Assembly: GCA_029975215.1 (NCBI GenBank)
Contig: JARKPO010000003.1
Coordinates: forward strand, 124,001 to 188,000
Source: Levilinea sp.
GTDB taxonomy: Bacteria; Chloroflexota; Anaerolineae; Anaerolineales; Anaerolineaceae
Reading direction: 5' to 3'
Length of the DNA: 64,000 bases
Below are positions 24,138 through 33,088 of the stretch, in pieces. Below the pieces are notes generated by a model. The model was not told the origin of the DNA, searched no databases, and worked only from the letters and a program-made list of their open reading frames with translations. A program made the translations under genes and the position numbers. Position 1 is the stretch's first letter, and every line of letters begins with the position of its first letter.

Positions 24138-24815
24138 TTGATTCGTATTGATCAGATTGTCCGCAGCAAACGCCGCACCCTGGCGCTGATCGTGATGCCC
24201 GACGGACGGGTGATGGTGCGCGCGCCCCTGGGGGCCAGCGACCAGGCCATCCGCACCTGGGTGGAAACCAAAGCGGATTGGTTGAAAGCCCGTTTGGCGG
24301 CCGTGCCGCCCCGCGAAACCTTTGCCGAGGGGCACAGCCTGCGGTATTTGGGTCAGGACTGCCCGCTGCGCCTGGTGGATGCGGTGCGGCCTGCGCTGAC
24401 CTTTCGCGAGGGCGTTTTTTACCTGGGGCGCGGCTGGTTGCCGCAGGCGGAGGCGGTGTTCACCCGCTGGTACCGCACCCAGGCGGCGCGCGTTCTGGGG
24501 GCGCGGCTGGCGCAGCTGGCGGCGCAGTTGGGGTACTCTTACCGCCGTCTGCGCATCAGCGCGGCGCGCACGCGCTGGGGATCGTGCAGCTCCACCGGCA
24601 CCATCAGCCTCACCTGGCGGCTGGTGATGGCCCCGCCGGAGGTGGCAGATTACGTCATGGTGCACGAGCTGGTGCACACCCGCCACCCCAACCACAGCCC
24701 GGCCTTTTGGGCGCAGGTGGCGGCTCATCTGCCGGATTATCGGCAGCGGGCGCAGTGGCTGAAATCACAGGGCGCAAAACTGGCCCTTCCACGCGGCGAA
24801 AGCCCGTACAATTAG
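24138..24815 (+). CDS. YgjP/SprT-like zinc metallopeptidase domain protein (DUF45)
   Basis: A 225-residue cytoplasmic protein. The zinc-binding HELVHTRHPNHSPAFW and the upstream RTRWGSCSSTGTISLTWRL are diagnostic of the DUF45/YgjP family. The N-terminal beta-rich part (VMVRAPLGAS) is also typical. The TTG start has GAGGTGA upstream. The physiological substrate of the family is not established. Confidence 0.85.
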   Translation: MIRIDQIVRSKRRTLALIVMPDGRVMVRAPLGASDQAIRTWVETKADWLKARLAAVPPRETFAEGHSLRYLGQDCPLRLVDAVRPALTFREGVFYLGRGWLPQAEAVFTRWYRTQAARVLGARLAQLAAQLGYSYRRLRISAARTRWGSCSSTGTISLTWRLVMAPPEVADYVMVHELVHTRHPNHSPAFWAQVAAHLPDYRQRAQWLKSQGAKLALPRGESPYN

Positions 24816-24875
24816 GCAAAGCAGCAGCTTTGGGAGGCGCGTATGTCGTGGATAGACTGGAGAGGCAGGTAAAGG

Positions 24876-25661
24876 GTGAAACAGGGCTTTCTTGATTTCT
24901 TCCTGACCTTTGGGGTGGATTTGCGCAAGCTGCGCCGTGCCCTGCGCGGTTTGCCTGCCTATTGGCGCGATGCCCGCACTCTCCGCAATCAAGGCGCGGG
25001 GTCTGCAGGTGATTTTCCGCTGGGTAGGGCTTACCCCTGCCTGGATGACCGCTTTGCAGAGAGTGGGGCGGCGCGGGGACATTATTTTCACCAGGATCTG
25101 TGGGTGGCGCGGCGCATTTTCTTGAACCAACCCGAACGTCATGTGGACGTAGGTTCGCGCGTGGATGGGTTTGTGGCGCATGTGGCGGCTTTTCGCCCCA
25201 TCACGGTGCTGGATATCCGCCCGCTGGCGTCCAACATTCTCAATGTGACCTTTGTGCAGGCAGATTTCATGCGTCCTCTCTCCGCTGAACTGCGTGAAAG
25301 CTGTGATTCAGTTTCCTGCCTGCACGCGTTGGAACATTTTGGCCTGGGGCGCTATGGCGACCCGGTGCAGTTGGACGGCTATGCCGTGGGGCTGGCCAAT
25401 TTGACCGCGCTGCTGCGGTCGGGCGGCAAGCTCTACCTCTCTGTGCCCATCGGACCGCAGCGGCTTGAGTTCAACGCACACCGCGTGTTTTCACCGGCTT
25501 TTTTGCTGGAGCGGCTGCAAGGGGAGTTCCGTCTGGATCAATTTTCCTATGTGGATGATGCGGGCGACCTGCACGCGGATGTGCCCGTGCGCGATGCGGA
25601 TCTGCAAAACCATTTTGGGTGCGTGTTTGGGTGCGGCATTTTTGAATTCACCCGGCGCTGA
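24876..25661 (+). CDS. DUF268 family protein (methyltransferase-like)
   Basis: A 261-residue protein starting at GTG. HVDVGSRVDGFVAHVAAF, VLDIRPL and SCLHALEHFGLGRYGDP resemble a degenerate SAM-binding Rossmann fold, and LRSGGKLYLSVPIG is the next strand. The whole pattern matches DUF268, which is found in sugar or polysaccharide gene clusters elsewhere. No such cluster is present here. Confidence 0.75.
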   Translation: MKQGFLDFFLTFGVDLRKLRRALRGLPAYWRDARTLRNQGAGSAGDFPLGRAYPCLDDRFAESGAARGHYFHQDLWVARRIFLNQPERHVDVGSRVDGFVAHVAAFRPITVLDIRPLASNILNVTFVQADFMRPLSAELRESCDSVSCLHALEHFGLGRYGDPVQLDGYAVGLANLTALLRSGGKLYLSVPIGPQRLEFNAHRVFSPAFLLERLQGEFRLDQFSYVDDAGDLHADVPVRDADLQNHFGCVFGCGIFEFTRR

Positions 25662-25705
25662 GCAGGTCTGCAACACGAAGAGCAAATTGGATTGAGGCTT
25701 GACTT

Positions 25706-26416
25706 ATGTTTGATGTGATCGCTTTTGACGCGGATGATACTTTGTGGCAGAACGAGCGCAACTACCGCCGGGTGCAGGCGCAGTTTGCCCAGCTGTTTGC
25801 CGACCACCACTCCCCCGAATGGGTGGATGCGCGCCTGTTTGAAACCGAATCGCGTAATATGGAACAGTACGGCTACGGGATTAAGGCCTTCACCCTCTCG
25901 ATGATCGAAACCGCCATCGCCCTGACTGACGGGGCCGTCAGCGGCGCCGAGATTCAGGTCATCCTGGACCTGGCCAAGGGCATGCTGGCGGCGGAGGTGG
26001 AGCTGTTGGCAGGGGTGGCCGAGGCCGTGCCGCTGCTGGCCGAGCGCTGCCCGCTGATGATCATCACCAAAGGTGATTTGCTGGATCAGGAAGCCAAATT
26101 CCGCCGCTCTGGGCTGGCCCCCTATTTTCGCCATCTGGAAGTGGTCAGCCACAAATCCCGCGACACCTACGAGCAGATTCTGCGCAGCCACGGGATCAGC
26201 CCACAGCGTTTCTTAATGGTGGGCAACTCTTTACGTTCCGATATCCTCCCCATTCTGGAGCTGGGCGGCAGCGCGGTGTATATTCCGCACGATACCACCT
26301 GGCTGCACGAGGTGGCTGACCCGCCCCCCAGCGGCCATCCCGGCTATTACACCCTGGAGCGCTTTGACCTTCTGCCGGGCTGGCTGGCGGAACTCACCCG
26401 CGCTCGCGGATCATGA
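25706..26416 (+). CDS. HAD-superfamily hydrolase (YjjG-like)
   Basis: A 236-residue HAD phosphatase. DADDTLW near residue 8 holds the nucleophile Asp and the acid/base Asp. MIITKGD is motif II, the lysine is near KSRD, and GNSLRSDILPILELGG is motif III/IV. A helical cap lies between motifs I and II. YjjG-type enzymes hydrolyse nucleotide or sugar phosphates. The stop overlaps the next ATG by four bases. Confidence 0.88.
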   Translation: MFDVIAFDADDTLWQNERNYRRVQAQFAQLFADHHSPEWVDARLFETESRNMEQYGYGIKAFTLSMIETAIALTDGAVSGAEIQVILDLAKGMLAAEVELLAGVAEAVPLLAERCPLMIITKGDLLDQEAKFRRSGLAPYFRHLEVVSHKSRDTYEQILRSHGISPQRFLMVGNSLRSDILPILELGGSAVYIPHDTTWLHEVADPPPSGHPGYYTLERFDLLPGWLAELTRARGS

Positions 26417-26970
26417 TCTCGTTTTACCCCGACGGCTTCCTGCTGGCTGCGGCCCAATTGGCGCTGACCGATTTTTGGATGCGGCGCCGGGGAGAAAGTC
26501 TGCGCCGCCGCCTTCGGATTCTGGCCTGGGGCGCCTACGGCTGGCTGCTGCTGGCCCTGGTGGTCTTCCCCCTTCCGGTGGATTGCGGCAGTCCTGGCAG
26601 CAATATCGAATGGATCCTGTCGCGGGTGAACCTGCGTCCGTTCTTCTACGGCGAGCAGCCCATCCCGCGCGCCGTGGCCGCCGACATCCTGGGCAACCTG
26701 CTCCTGACTCTTCCCGCCGGGGCGGCGCTGGGCTTCAGTAACCTTTCAAAACGCTCAATCACCGCGTGGGCTGGCTTGATGGGGATCTGGCTGGAAGGGA
26801 TGCAGCTTGCCATTTCATTGGGCCTGGGCTGCGCTTACCGCGCGGTGGACATCAACGATATGCTGCTGAACGCGGCGGGGGTGTGGCTGGGGGCCGGGTT
26901 AGTGCGGTTGGCGCGGCGGAAGATGGCTCTGCGGCGCAGCGCAGATTCACCTTCTGACCCTGGCGAATGA
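26413..26970 (+). CDS. VanZ-like membrane protein
   Basis: A 185-residue protein with four or five hydrophobic segments. NLRPF in the first half and the helix start YRAVDINDMLLNAAGVWLG are VanZ-family hallmarks. The role of VanZ-like proteins is poorly known. It is translationally coupled to the HAD gene (ATGA overlap). Confidence 0.8.
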   Translation: MISFYPDGFLLAAAQLALTDFWMRRRGESLRRRLRILAWGAYGWLLLALVVFPLPVDCGSPGSNIEWILSRVNLRPFFYGEQPIPRAVAADILGNLLLTLPAGAALGFSNLSKRSITAWAGLMGIWLEGMQLAISLGLGCAYRAVDINDMLLNAAGVWLGAGLVRLARRKMALRRSADSPSDPGE

Positions 26971-26978
26971 AGGGATGG

Positions 26979-26987
26979 TGGTAAAAT
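26979..26987 (+). promoter_or_regulatory. Possible extended -10 promoter
   Basis: TGgTAAAAT lies just after the VanZ-like stop and about 57 bp before the small ORF at 27045. Confidence 0.4.
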
Positions 26988-27044
26988 CGGAATCGCAGCC
27001 GGGTGTGGGCGTGTGGGAGGGCTGAAATTGCGTAGTCGCCTGAG

Positions 27045-27365
27045 ATGAAAATCATTGTGCATAACCGTTTATCGGATTATGCCTACAAGCGCGACACAAA
27101 ACGATTTTCCTACGGTATGTTAGGTTGTTCAGAAATTTCACAAACCTGGATCTTCAATCTGTACTTCAGCCAAAAGGCCCGCCCTGACCAGTTTGTGATG
27201 GGAACTGAAGCGGATTATTTGGCGAATCCGCAGGCTTATGACTACGCCTTCATCCCATACAAGACCTGGTTCGATCTGCCCGATTCCGACCGCACCCCAT
27301 TGGAGAACCGCATTCAGGTGCAGGCCGACCCGGACGAACTGTTCGTGTTCATCACCCGCAAATAA
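27045..27365 (+). CDS. Small hypothetical protein
   Basis: A 106-residue soluble protein I do not recognise. It is rich in aromatic residues (SQTWIFNLYFSQKARPDQF, YDYAFIPYKTWFDLP) and has no signal or membrane helix. Codon use resembles the neighbours, which supports it being real. No good Shine-Dalgarno is seen before the ATG. It stands alone between the VanZ-like gene and a secreted protein. Confidence 0.6.
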   Translation: MKIIVHNRLSDYAYKRDTKRFSYGMLGCSEISQTWIFNLYFSQKARPDQFVMGTEADYLANPQAYDYAFIPYKTWFDLPDSDRTPLENRIQVQADPDELFVFITRK

Positions 27366-27504
27366 TCGCTACCGACCTGCGTTAGAATTTTCTCTTCCCA
27401 CCCGCACCCCCGGGAACTTTTCGGGCGGAAGCAGCGTTAAGGCTGTAAAGGTCGCATGCAACTTAGACGCCTGCGCGGCGTATATAGAACTGGAGGAAAA
27501 TGTC

Positions 27505-28599
27505 ATGAAATCCAAAATCCTGCGTGTCATTCTGGCGGCTGCCGTATTGCTGGGGGGCTTTCTGTCCACGGCTTCGGCTGTGCAGGCGGACGGCAGCGCC
27601 TCGTTCATCTTTGTGTGGGTCAAGACGGATGATTCCGTCCGCATCCGCACCAGCAATTTCCCCGGCGGCAAGCTGTTGGACATCCGCATGGGCGCATACG
27701 GCACGGACGCCAAGGACGGCATTTACGTTGACACCACCAACACCGGCGCGGGCGGCGCTTTTGAAGAGACCTACCGCATCCCCGCGGCCTTGAAGGGCCT
27801 CGACCGCATCGCCATGCGCTTTGAATCCAAAGACGGCGTGGTGATTACCAACTGGTTTGCCAATACTACCGCCGGTCAGGCCACCCCCACGGCTGTTCCG
27901 ACCTTGCAGCCCACCCCCCAGGGGACCCCGGTCTCCGGCGGCCCCAGCCTGACCATCACGGGTGTGCTGAAGAACCAATCCATCAGCGCACGCGCCCGGG
28001 GTTTGCCGGCCAACCAGACTTTCCGTGTGCGTATGGGCCCGATGAACGATTTTGGCAAGAACGGCATTGAAGTGGGTCAGTTCAATTCGGGCAAAGGCGG
28101 TTCCATGGATCTGCTCATCCCCATGTCGCGCACCTCGGTGGATGTGGAATGGGTGAGCGTGCGCATTGACAGCGATCAGGGCTACTACGCCTACAACGTC
28201 TTCAAGAACGTTTCCACGGGCAGCGTACAGGATACCGATGCGGTGGTGGTGAACCCCACCGATACCAGCGGCTACTACTGCGAGATTGTGTCGGTCAAGC
28301 CCGCCAGCGGCACCAAATTGGACAAGAAGTCTGATTTCGATGCGGTGTGGGTGGTGAAGAACACCGGCAGCAAGACCTGGGAAACGACCGCCGTGGACTA
28401 TAAGTACCTGAGCGGCAAAGAGATGCACACCGGCGAAGACCTCTACGATCTGACCAAGAAGGTCAAGCCCGGTGAGACGGTAAAGATCATCGTGGATATG
28501 CGCGTTCCCAACGCGGGCGGCAGCTTCACCGCCACCTGGGCCCTGGTGCAGGGCAGCACCATTTTGTGCAAGATGCCTGTGACCATCACCGCCAAGTAA
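27505..28599 (+). CDS. Secreted protein with duplicated beta domain and C-terminal NBR1-type Ig domain
   Basis: A 364-residue precursor. The signal peptide ends near STASAVQADG. Two related beta domains follow (about residues 32-120 and 148-245), each with an R-x-G turn, a G-I-x-V strand, a Gly-rich turn and a final FxN. The C-terminal 110 residues (YYCEIVSVKPASGTKL, FDAVWVVKNTGSKTWE, GETVKIIVDMRVP) match the NBR1 FW-type Ig-like domain. GGAGG is eight bases before the ATG. A terminator follows, so it is probably monocistronic. Its ligand is unknown. Confidence 0.8.
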   Translation: MKSKILRVILAAAVLLGGFLSTASAVQADGSASFIFVWVKTDDSVRIRTSNFPGGKLLDIRMGAYGTDAKDGIYVDTTNTGAGGAFEETYRIPAALKGLDRIAMRFESKDGVVITNWFANTTAGQATPTAVPTLQPTPQGTPVSGGPSLTITGVLKNQSISARARGLPANQTFRVRMGPMNDFGKNGIEVGQFNSGKGGSMDLLIPMSRTSVDVEWVSVRIDSDQGYYAYNVFKNVSTGSVQDTDAVVVNPTDTSGYYCEIVSVKPASGTKLDKKSDFDAVWVVKNTGSKTWETTAVDYKYLSGKEMHTGEDLYDLTKKVKPGETVKIIVDMRVPNAGGSFTATWALVQGSTILCKMPVTITAK

Positions 28600-28621
28600 A
28601 GAAGATAAAGCCTTAGCAAAA

Positions 28622-28653
28622 AAACTGCCTGGATTGCTTTCCAGGCAGTTTTT
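28622..28653 (+). terminator. Bidirectional rho-independent terminator
   Basis: AAACTGCCTGG pairs perfectly with CCAGGCAGTTT, with A-runs before and T-runs after. It serves the secreted protein on the plus strand and the CDP-alcohol transferase gene on the minus strand. Confidence 0.9.
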
Positions 28654-28697
28654 ACTTTCTAAGGGCAGAGGCGTGCTCTGCTGAACAGACGATGATT

Positions 28698-29414
28698 TTA
28701 TACGTGAGGCCTGTGCTCGTGAGGGGCACTGCGTTCAATGTGCGCCAGCCGCCCGGCCATTTTCACCGAGGAGATCAGGAAAGCTCCCAGGAAGAGGATG
28801 GAGACAAGCACGCCGATGATATCCAGCATGGTTAGCCCCACAAACGGCAGGCGGATGATGGGAGTACCGTTGAAATATACCCAGGCTGTGCCCAACATGG
28901 CTACTATGCGCATTTCGGTGGGGCCTAAATAGGCGTAGGAGATTTTAAATTCGCCCATCGAGACGGTGGCCAGGGCAGCGTACAGGGAGAGCAGTAAATA
29001 CCCTGCCAGGACCACAGCGGCGATATCGAAGCGCATGAAAGGCGACGAGCCCATACCGATGAAGATCAGCGTTTCGGCCAGGGCGTCGGTGGTGTGATCG
29101 ACGAAAAAGCCGTAACGCGGGCGTTCAATATGCCGGAAGCGGGCCAGGTTGCCGTCCAGGCTGTCGCCGAACCAGTTGAGGACGTACCCAAAAAAGGCTA
29201 CCCACAAAAAGGCCGGGTGATTATTCGACAGGACATAACTGACCGCGATTAAGACCGCTGCGAACATGCCCAAAGCGGTGAGGTGATCGGGCATCACCCA
29301 TTGGGGCAGGCGCGCAGCCATCCAGGGTAGAAACCGGCGTTCAAACGGCCCGGTGAGGGTATCTACTACACGTTTATGTTTTGCAGCACGCACTTTCACT
29401 TTCTTCTGGCTCAT
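28698..29414 (-). CDS. CDP-alcohol phosphatidyltransferase family protein
   Basis: A 238-residue membrane enzyme with about six helices. The family motif DG-x2-AR-x9-G-x3-D-x3-D is present as DGNLARFRHIERPRYGFFVD followed by HTTD. It transfers a diacylglycerol phosphate moiety to an alcohol in phospholipid synthesis; the alcohol cannot be inferred. The next upstream gene encodes an acyltransferase, which suggests a lipid-synthesis pair. Confidence 0.88.
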   Translation of the reverse strand: MSQKKVKVRAAKHKRVVDTLTGPFERRFLPWMAARLPQWVMPDHLTALGMFAAVLIAVSYVLSNNHPAFLWVAFFGYVLNWFGDSLDGNLARFRHIERPRYGFFVDHTTDALAETLIFIGMGSSPFMRFDIAAVVLAGYLLLSLYAALATVSMGEFKISYAYLGPTEMRIVAMLGTAWVYFNGTPIIRLPFVGLTMLDIIGVLVSILFLGAFLISSVKMAGRLAHIERSAPHEHRPHV

Positions 29415-29435
29415 GATTCCTCGGTTCTGTTGATT

Positions 29436-30338
29436 CTAAAGGGGCGGCAGTACATCCGGCCAAACAGGGTAGAACATGCTCCACTGCTGAGGAGCGGGAC
29501 GGATGATCTCTTCTGCCGCGGCTAAGATGGCTTCAGCATTGCGGGTGGTTTCCCGTTGTAAATCCTCATCGGGGCGCATAGGGATGGGCCCCAGCGCCCA
29601 CACGCTCAGCCGTCCGCTGGGCTGGTAGCGCGCGCCCATCAGATACACCAACGCCTTTGTTTTCAGCGCCAGGCGCACATGGCCCACGGGCAGCTGAGCA
29701 GGGCGGCCAAAGAATTGCACCGGATAGTTGGAACCCTGGATGGGGCGGTCAATGCCGGTGACGACTGTCCCCCCGCTGCGCAGACGCTCCACAGCCTGAC
29801 GCAGCGCACTGGGGGAAATGGGTTCAATTTCGGCGCGGGCCACCTGGCGCAGATGGTTCTGCAGCTGGTAGCCGCCCGGCGGCTGCGGATAGGATAAGAC
29901 CAGCATGGACACATCGCGCAGGGCGGTGGCGCGCCCCGCCAGGTCAAAATTGGCAGTATGTGTGCCCAGCAGCAAAATGCCCTGGCGTCCCTCTCGGCAG
30001 CGGGCCATCAGCTCTTCATAGCTGGGGTCAAAATCCACCAGCGCCAACACGCCAGTCGGGTCGTTAAGGCGGTGGTAAAAGTCGTACAAGGCGCGTCCGT
30101 CCATACGAAACACCGCCCGGGTCTGGCGGCGCAGGTTGGCAGCGTTCAGCGACTTGCCGGAGACGACCCATTGATTGGCGCACACGGCCTGTACCTGGGG
30201 CAGGTGCGTGAGGCGGCCGTAAACACTCCCCAGCTGCTCCGCTAACCCTATTCCCAGGCGCGGCGGCAGCGCGCGAGCCAACCCCAGGGCCAGCCGCACC
30301 CCCAGGCGTGAATTCACCAGAGACGGCCGGTTTGTCAT
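29436..30338 (-). CDS. LpxL/HtrB-like lysophospholipid acyltransferase
   Basis: About 300 residues. The catalytic H-x4-D motif appears as HTANFD, preceded by GILLLG, and the binding motif as TVVTGIDRP. The family acylates lipid A precursors or phosphatidylinositol mannosides. In an organism without obvious lipid A genes here, a glycolipid acceptor is plausible. The start at 30338 has GAGGAG upstream and lies 10 bp from the folP stop. Confidence 0.82.
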   Translation of the reverse strand: MTNRPSLVNSRLGVRLALGLARALPPRLGIGLAEQLGSVYGRLTHLPQVQAVCANQWVVSGKSLNAANLRRQTRAVFRMDGRALYDFYHRLNDPTGVLALVDFDPSYEELMARCREGRQGILLLGTHTANFDLAGRATALRDVSMLVLSYPQPPGGYQLQNHLRQVARAEIEPISPSALRQAVERLRSGGTVVTGIDRPIQGSNYPVQFFGRPAQLPVGHVRLALKTKALVYLMGARYQPSGRLSVWALGPIPMRPDEDLQRETTRNAEAILAAAEEIIRPAPQQWSMFYPVWPDVLPPL

Positions 30339-30348
30339 GCACGGCTCC

Positions 30349-31218
30349 TCAGGCGCGGCGGACGATGGCATCTGTCATGCGCGCCACGCGCACCATGCGG
30401 GCCACATCGTGCACCCGGACGATATCAGCCCCGCGCGCAATACCCACGGCTACTGCTGCGGCTGTGCCTTCTTCCCGTTGGTCGGGGGGCACATCCAGGG
30501 TGTAGCCGATGAAGGATTTACGCGAAGGCCCCAGCAAGACAGGAAAGCCCAGTGCGCGGATTTCGCCCAGGCGATCGAGCAGCTCCAGGTTTTGAGCCAC
30601 GGTTTTGCCAAAACCGATTCCGGGGTCCAGCACAATGTGGCTGTCGGGGATGCCCGCGGCGCGAGCCAGGGCCACGCTTTCCAACAGTTCGCGGCGCACA
30701 TCGCCGAGCAGGTCATCGTACTGCATGCCCACATAGCGTCCGCCCAGTCGGTCTTGCAGCTCGGCGTTGGCGGGTTGGCTGCGGTTGTGCATGAGGATGA
30801 CGGGCGCCTGGCGGCGGGCAGCCACCTGGGCGAGCTGCGGGTCGGCGCGCAGGCCCCACACGTCGTTGATCCAATGTGCCCCAGCCTGCAGAGCAGCTTC
30901 GGCCACAGATGCTTTGTAAGTGTCCACCGAGAGGATCAGCCCCAGATCAGCCTGCGCCAGCGCCTTGATCACCGGCACGACACGGCGTATTTCTTCTTCT
31001 GCTGAAACAGGCTGAGAGCCGGGGCGGGTGCTTTCCCCGCCGATATCCAGGATGTCAGCGCCCGCGGCAGCGAAGGCGCGAGCCTGTTCCAGGGCCGCAG
31101 CGGTCAGGTCCTGACGCTGCAAAAGGCCGTCGCCCGAAAAACTATCGGGGGTCGCGTTGAGGATCCCCATCACATAGGTGCGCTGCCCCCAAACCAGCGG
31201 AAAATTCGCAACGCTCAT
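30349..31218 (-). CDS. folP: Dihydropteroate synthase
   Basis: About 290 residues. MGILNATPDSFSGDG, DILDIGGESTRPG, WINDVWG, VLDPGIGFGKT and the C-terminal RVHDV motif are all present in order. It condenses 6-hydroxymethyl-dihydropterin pyrophosphate with p-aminobenzoate in folate synthesis. The start at 31218 has AAGGTAAG upstream; the 15 extra codons called further up overlap the DUF2804 gene. FolK lies two genes away in the same operon. Confidence 0.96.
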   Translation of the reverse strand: MSVANFPLVWGQRTYVMGILNATPDSFSGDGLLQRQDLTAAALEQARAFAAAGADILDIGGESTRPGSQPVSAEEEIRRVVPVIKALAQADLGLILSVDTYKASVAEAALQAGAHWINDVWGLRADPQLAQVAARRQAPVILMHNRSQPANAELQDRLGGRYVGMQYDDLLGDVRRELLESVALARAAGIPDSHIVLDPGIGFGKTVAQNLELLDRLGEIRALGFPVLLGPSRKSFIGYTLDVPPDQREEGTAAAVAVGIARGADIVRVHDVARMVRVARMTDAIVRRA

Positions 31219-31234
31219 TGTCAACTTACCTTTT

Positions 31235-32275
31235 CTACCAGCGGGCGTGATGCTCCTCGGCAAAACCGATCAGATCGCGGATTTCAATGCGTTCGCCCTC
31301 ATCGGTGACGGCCGTGCCGTTGTAACGCCCAAACATCTGGTGCACTTCGCTCTGCAATATTTTGGCGTCCGTTTTGGCCACGCGCTCAAAGAAGGGGGTA
31401 AATTCCAGGTCCAGCCGGCCGTCGGTCGAGCGCATGCCCCACGGGTGGGTAAAATGCTTCGAATCGTAACTAAACTTCACCTCGCCCAGCTTGTGCAGGC
31501 GGCCGTTGAGGATGAAGGCGTTTTCGGTGGCGGCGGAGGTGTCGCCAAAGCCGAAGCCCAGGTTCAGACCGATGGTGCGCCGGTCGGGCAGGAAGCCCGA
31601 AGCGCTGGCCCACACCCAAAAGGAATTGTAGGCCCACACCCCGCGCCCCCAGTCCAGGTTGCCCAGGCAGGTGGCGGGGTCGAGGGTGAAATTTTGACCG
31701 AAGCAGGTCAGGCTGCCTTCGGCGGGCATGCAGTTGACCTTGCGGTTGTAGTAAAAGCGCTTTTTGGGGATGGGGATGACGATCACCATCGAATCGTGCC
31801 CGGGGGGCAGGTGGAGGACGGCCTCGGCGGCCAGTTCCTGGCCGCCAAAGCCCGGCCAGCGCACAGCCACACGGCGGTGGTCGGCGGCTGCGCTGAAATG
31901 CAGGCGCACGCGGCCGTTGTCGTACACCGATTCGCCTTGCTGGCTGCCGCGCGGCAGGCGCACCCCGCGCGCAAGGGGAACCGTGAGGGTCTCTTCGTGA
32001 TAACGGCCGCTGGCAAACTCGACAGCGTAGGCAAAGATTGAGCCGAGATAGCCTACATCCGAAACAGTAAACGAGAAAAAGTGGGTAGGGGTGGTGATGC
32101 CGTAGTAATCCCAGCGCTTGATGCGCAGCGGCTGCAGGAAGCGCAGGCCGTAGAAGGCGGCGTTTTCCAGGTTGCAGTCCAACAGCGGCTCGCGTGCCCA
32201 ACCGACATCGGCGAGTTCACCCGAAGAATCCAAGAGCGGCCCGGGGCCGCGCAGCAGACGTTGATCAATGCTCAT
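31235..32275 (-). CDS. DUF2804 family protein
   Basis: A 346-residue protein with no signal peptide. Landmarks such as RIKRWDYYGITTPTHFFSFT, LDWGRGVWAYNSFWVWASA and NLGFGFGD match DUF2804, a predicted beta-rich family without a known function. GGAGG is seven bases before the ATG at 32275. It sits between folK and folP, but there is no reason to link it to folate chemistry. Confidence 0.82.
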   Translation of the reverse strand: MSIDQRLLRGPGPLLDSSGELADVGWAREPLLDCNLENAAFYGLRFLQPLRIKRWDYYGITTPTHFFSFTVSDVGYLGSIFAYAVEFASGRYHEETLTVPLARGVRLPRGSQQGESVYDNGRVRLHFSAAADHRRVAVRWPGFGGQELAAEAVLHLPPGHDSMVIVIPIPKKRFYYNRKVNCMPAEGSLTCFGQNFTLDPATCLGNLDWGRGVWAYNSFWVWASASGFLPDRRTIGLNLGFGFGDTSAATENAFILNGRLHKLGEVKFSYDSKHFTHPWGMRSTDGRLDLEFTPFFERVAKTDAKILQSEVHQMFGRYNGTAVTDEGERIEIRDLIGFAEEHHARW

Positions 32276-32389
32276 GAGTTTTCCTCCACTTGCGGCGCGA
32301 TGGATGTTGTATGACAACCCCGGCGGCACGGCGTGGTTACTGGCAGGCCGCGGGGATGCAGGCGGGCGGAGTTCGCCTCGCTGTTCTGA

Positions 32390-33070
32390 TTATACTCCCG
32401 GCTCGCCTCCGGCGGCCTCGGCAGACAGCCGTTCCAGCGCGGCAGACAGTCGCTCGGCGGTAGGGGCGGCTTCCATCTGGGCGATGATCTCCCGTTGACG
32501 CGCGGCAGGCAGGCGATTGAAATGCCCGCTGAGGTGGGGGGCTTGGGCCAGAGCCGCTGCCAGGTCGGGGGGGATGCAGACGCCTTCGGGCGGGATATAG
32601 GTGCGCACCCCGCGGGCGTCCACCGCCCGCAGCAGCTCGGCAATGGTGCGGCCGGTGGGAGGGTGCAGGGCGTGGGGGGCCAACGCAGCCAGCGGAACCA
32701 GCACAAAGGCGCGCTCGGCCATGCGCGGGTGAGGCAAGCTCAGGCCGGGCAGTTCGGCGCACAGATCCCCATACAGCAGGATGTCCAGGTCAATCAGGCG
32801 CGGGCCGTAACGCATCCCCGGCTGACGGCCCAGGGTGCGCTCAATCTCCTTCAGCCCCGCCAGCAGTTCCAAAGGCGGCAGATCGGTTTCGGCTTCGGCC
32901 ACCTGATTGAGGAAATCCGGCTGATCCAGCACGCCCCACGGATCCGTCTCCACCACCGGCGAAACGCGCTGCACGGCAGCGTAGGGGCTGAGGGCTTGCA
33001 GCGCGCGGGATAAATTGGCCAGGCGGTCGCCCAGATTGCTGCCCAGGGCAAGATAAACGCGTTCGCTCAC
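32390..33070 (-). CDS. folK: FolK (HPPK) with a C-terminal YdeI/OmdA-like extension
   Basis: About 226 residues, against about 160 for FolK alone. The first 160 residues carry LALGSNLGDR, PDFLNQV, RYGPRLIDLDILLYG and LPHPRMAERAFVLVPL, typical of 6-hydroxymethyl-dihydropterin pyrophosphokinase. The last 55 residues (IPPDLAAALAQAP, FNRLPAARQREIIAQM) resemble the OmdA helical domain, normally in YdeI-type proteins. The GTG at 33070 is chosen because GGAGG is six bases upstream. Confidence 0.88.
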   Translation of the reverse strand: MSERVYLALGSNLGDRLANLSRALQALSPYAAVQRVSPVVETDPWGVLDQPDFLNQVAEAETDLPPLELLAGLKEIERTLGRQPGMRYGPRLIDLDILLYGDLCAELPGLSLPHPRMAERAFVLVPLAALAPHALHPPTGRTIAELLRAVDARGVRTYIPPEGVCIPPDLAAALAQAPHLSGHFNRLPAARQREIIAQMEAAPTAERLSAALERLSAEAAGGEPGV

Positions 33071-33088
33071 CTTGCACCTCCGCACGCT

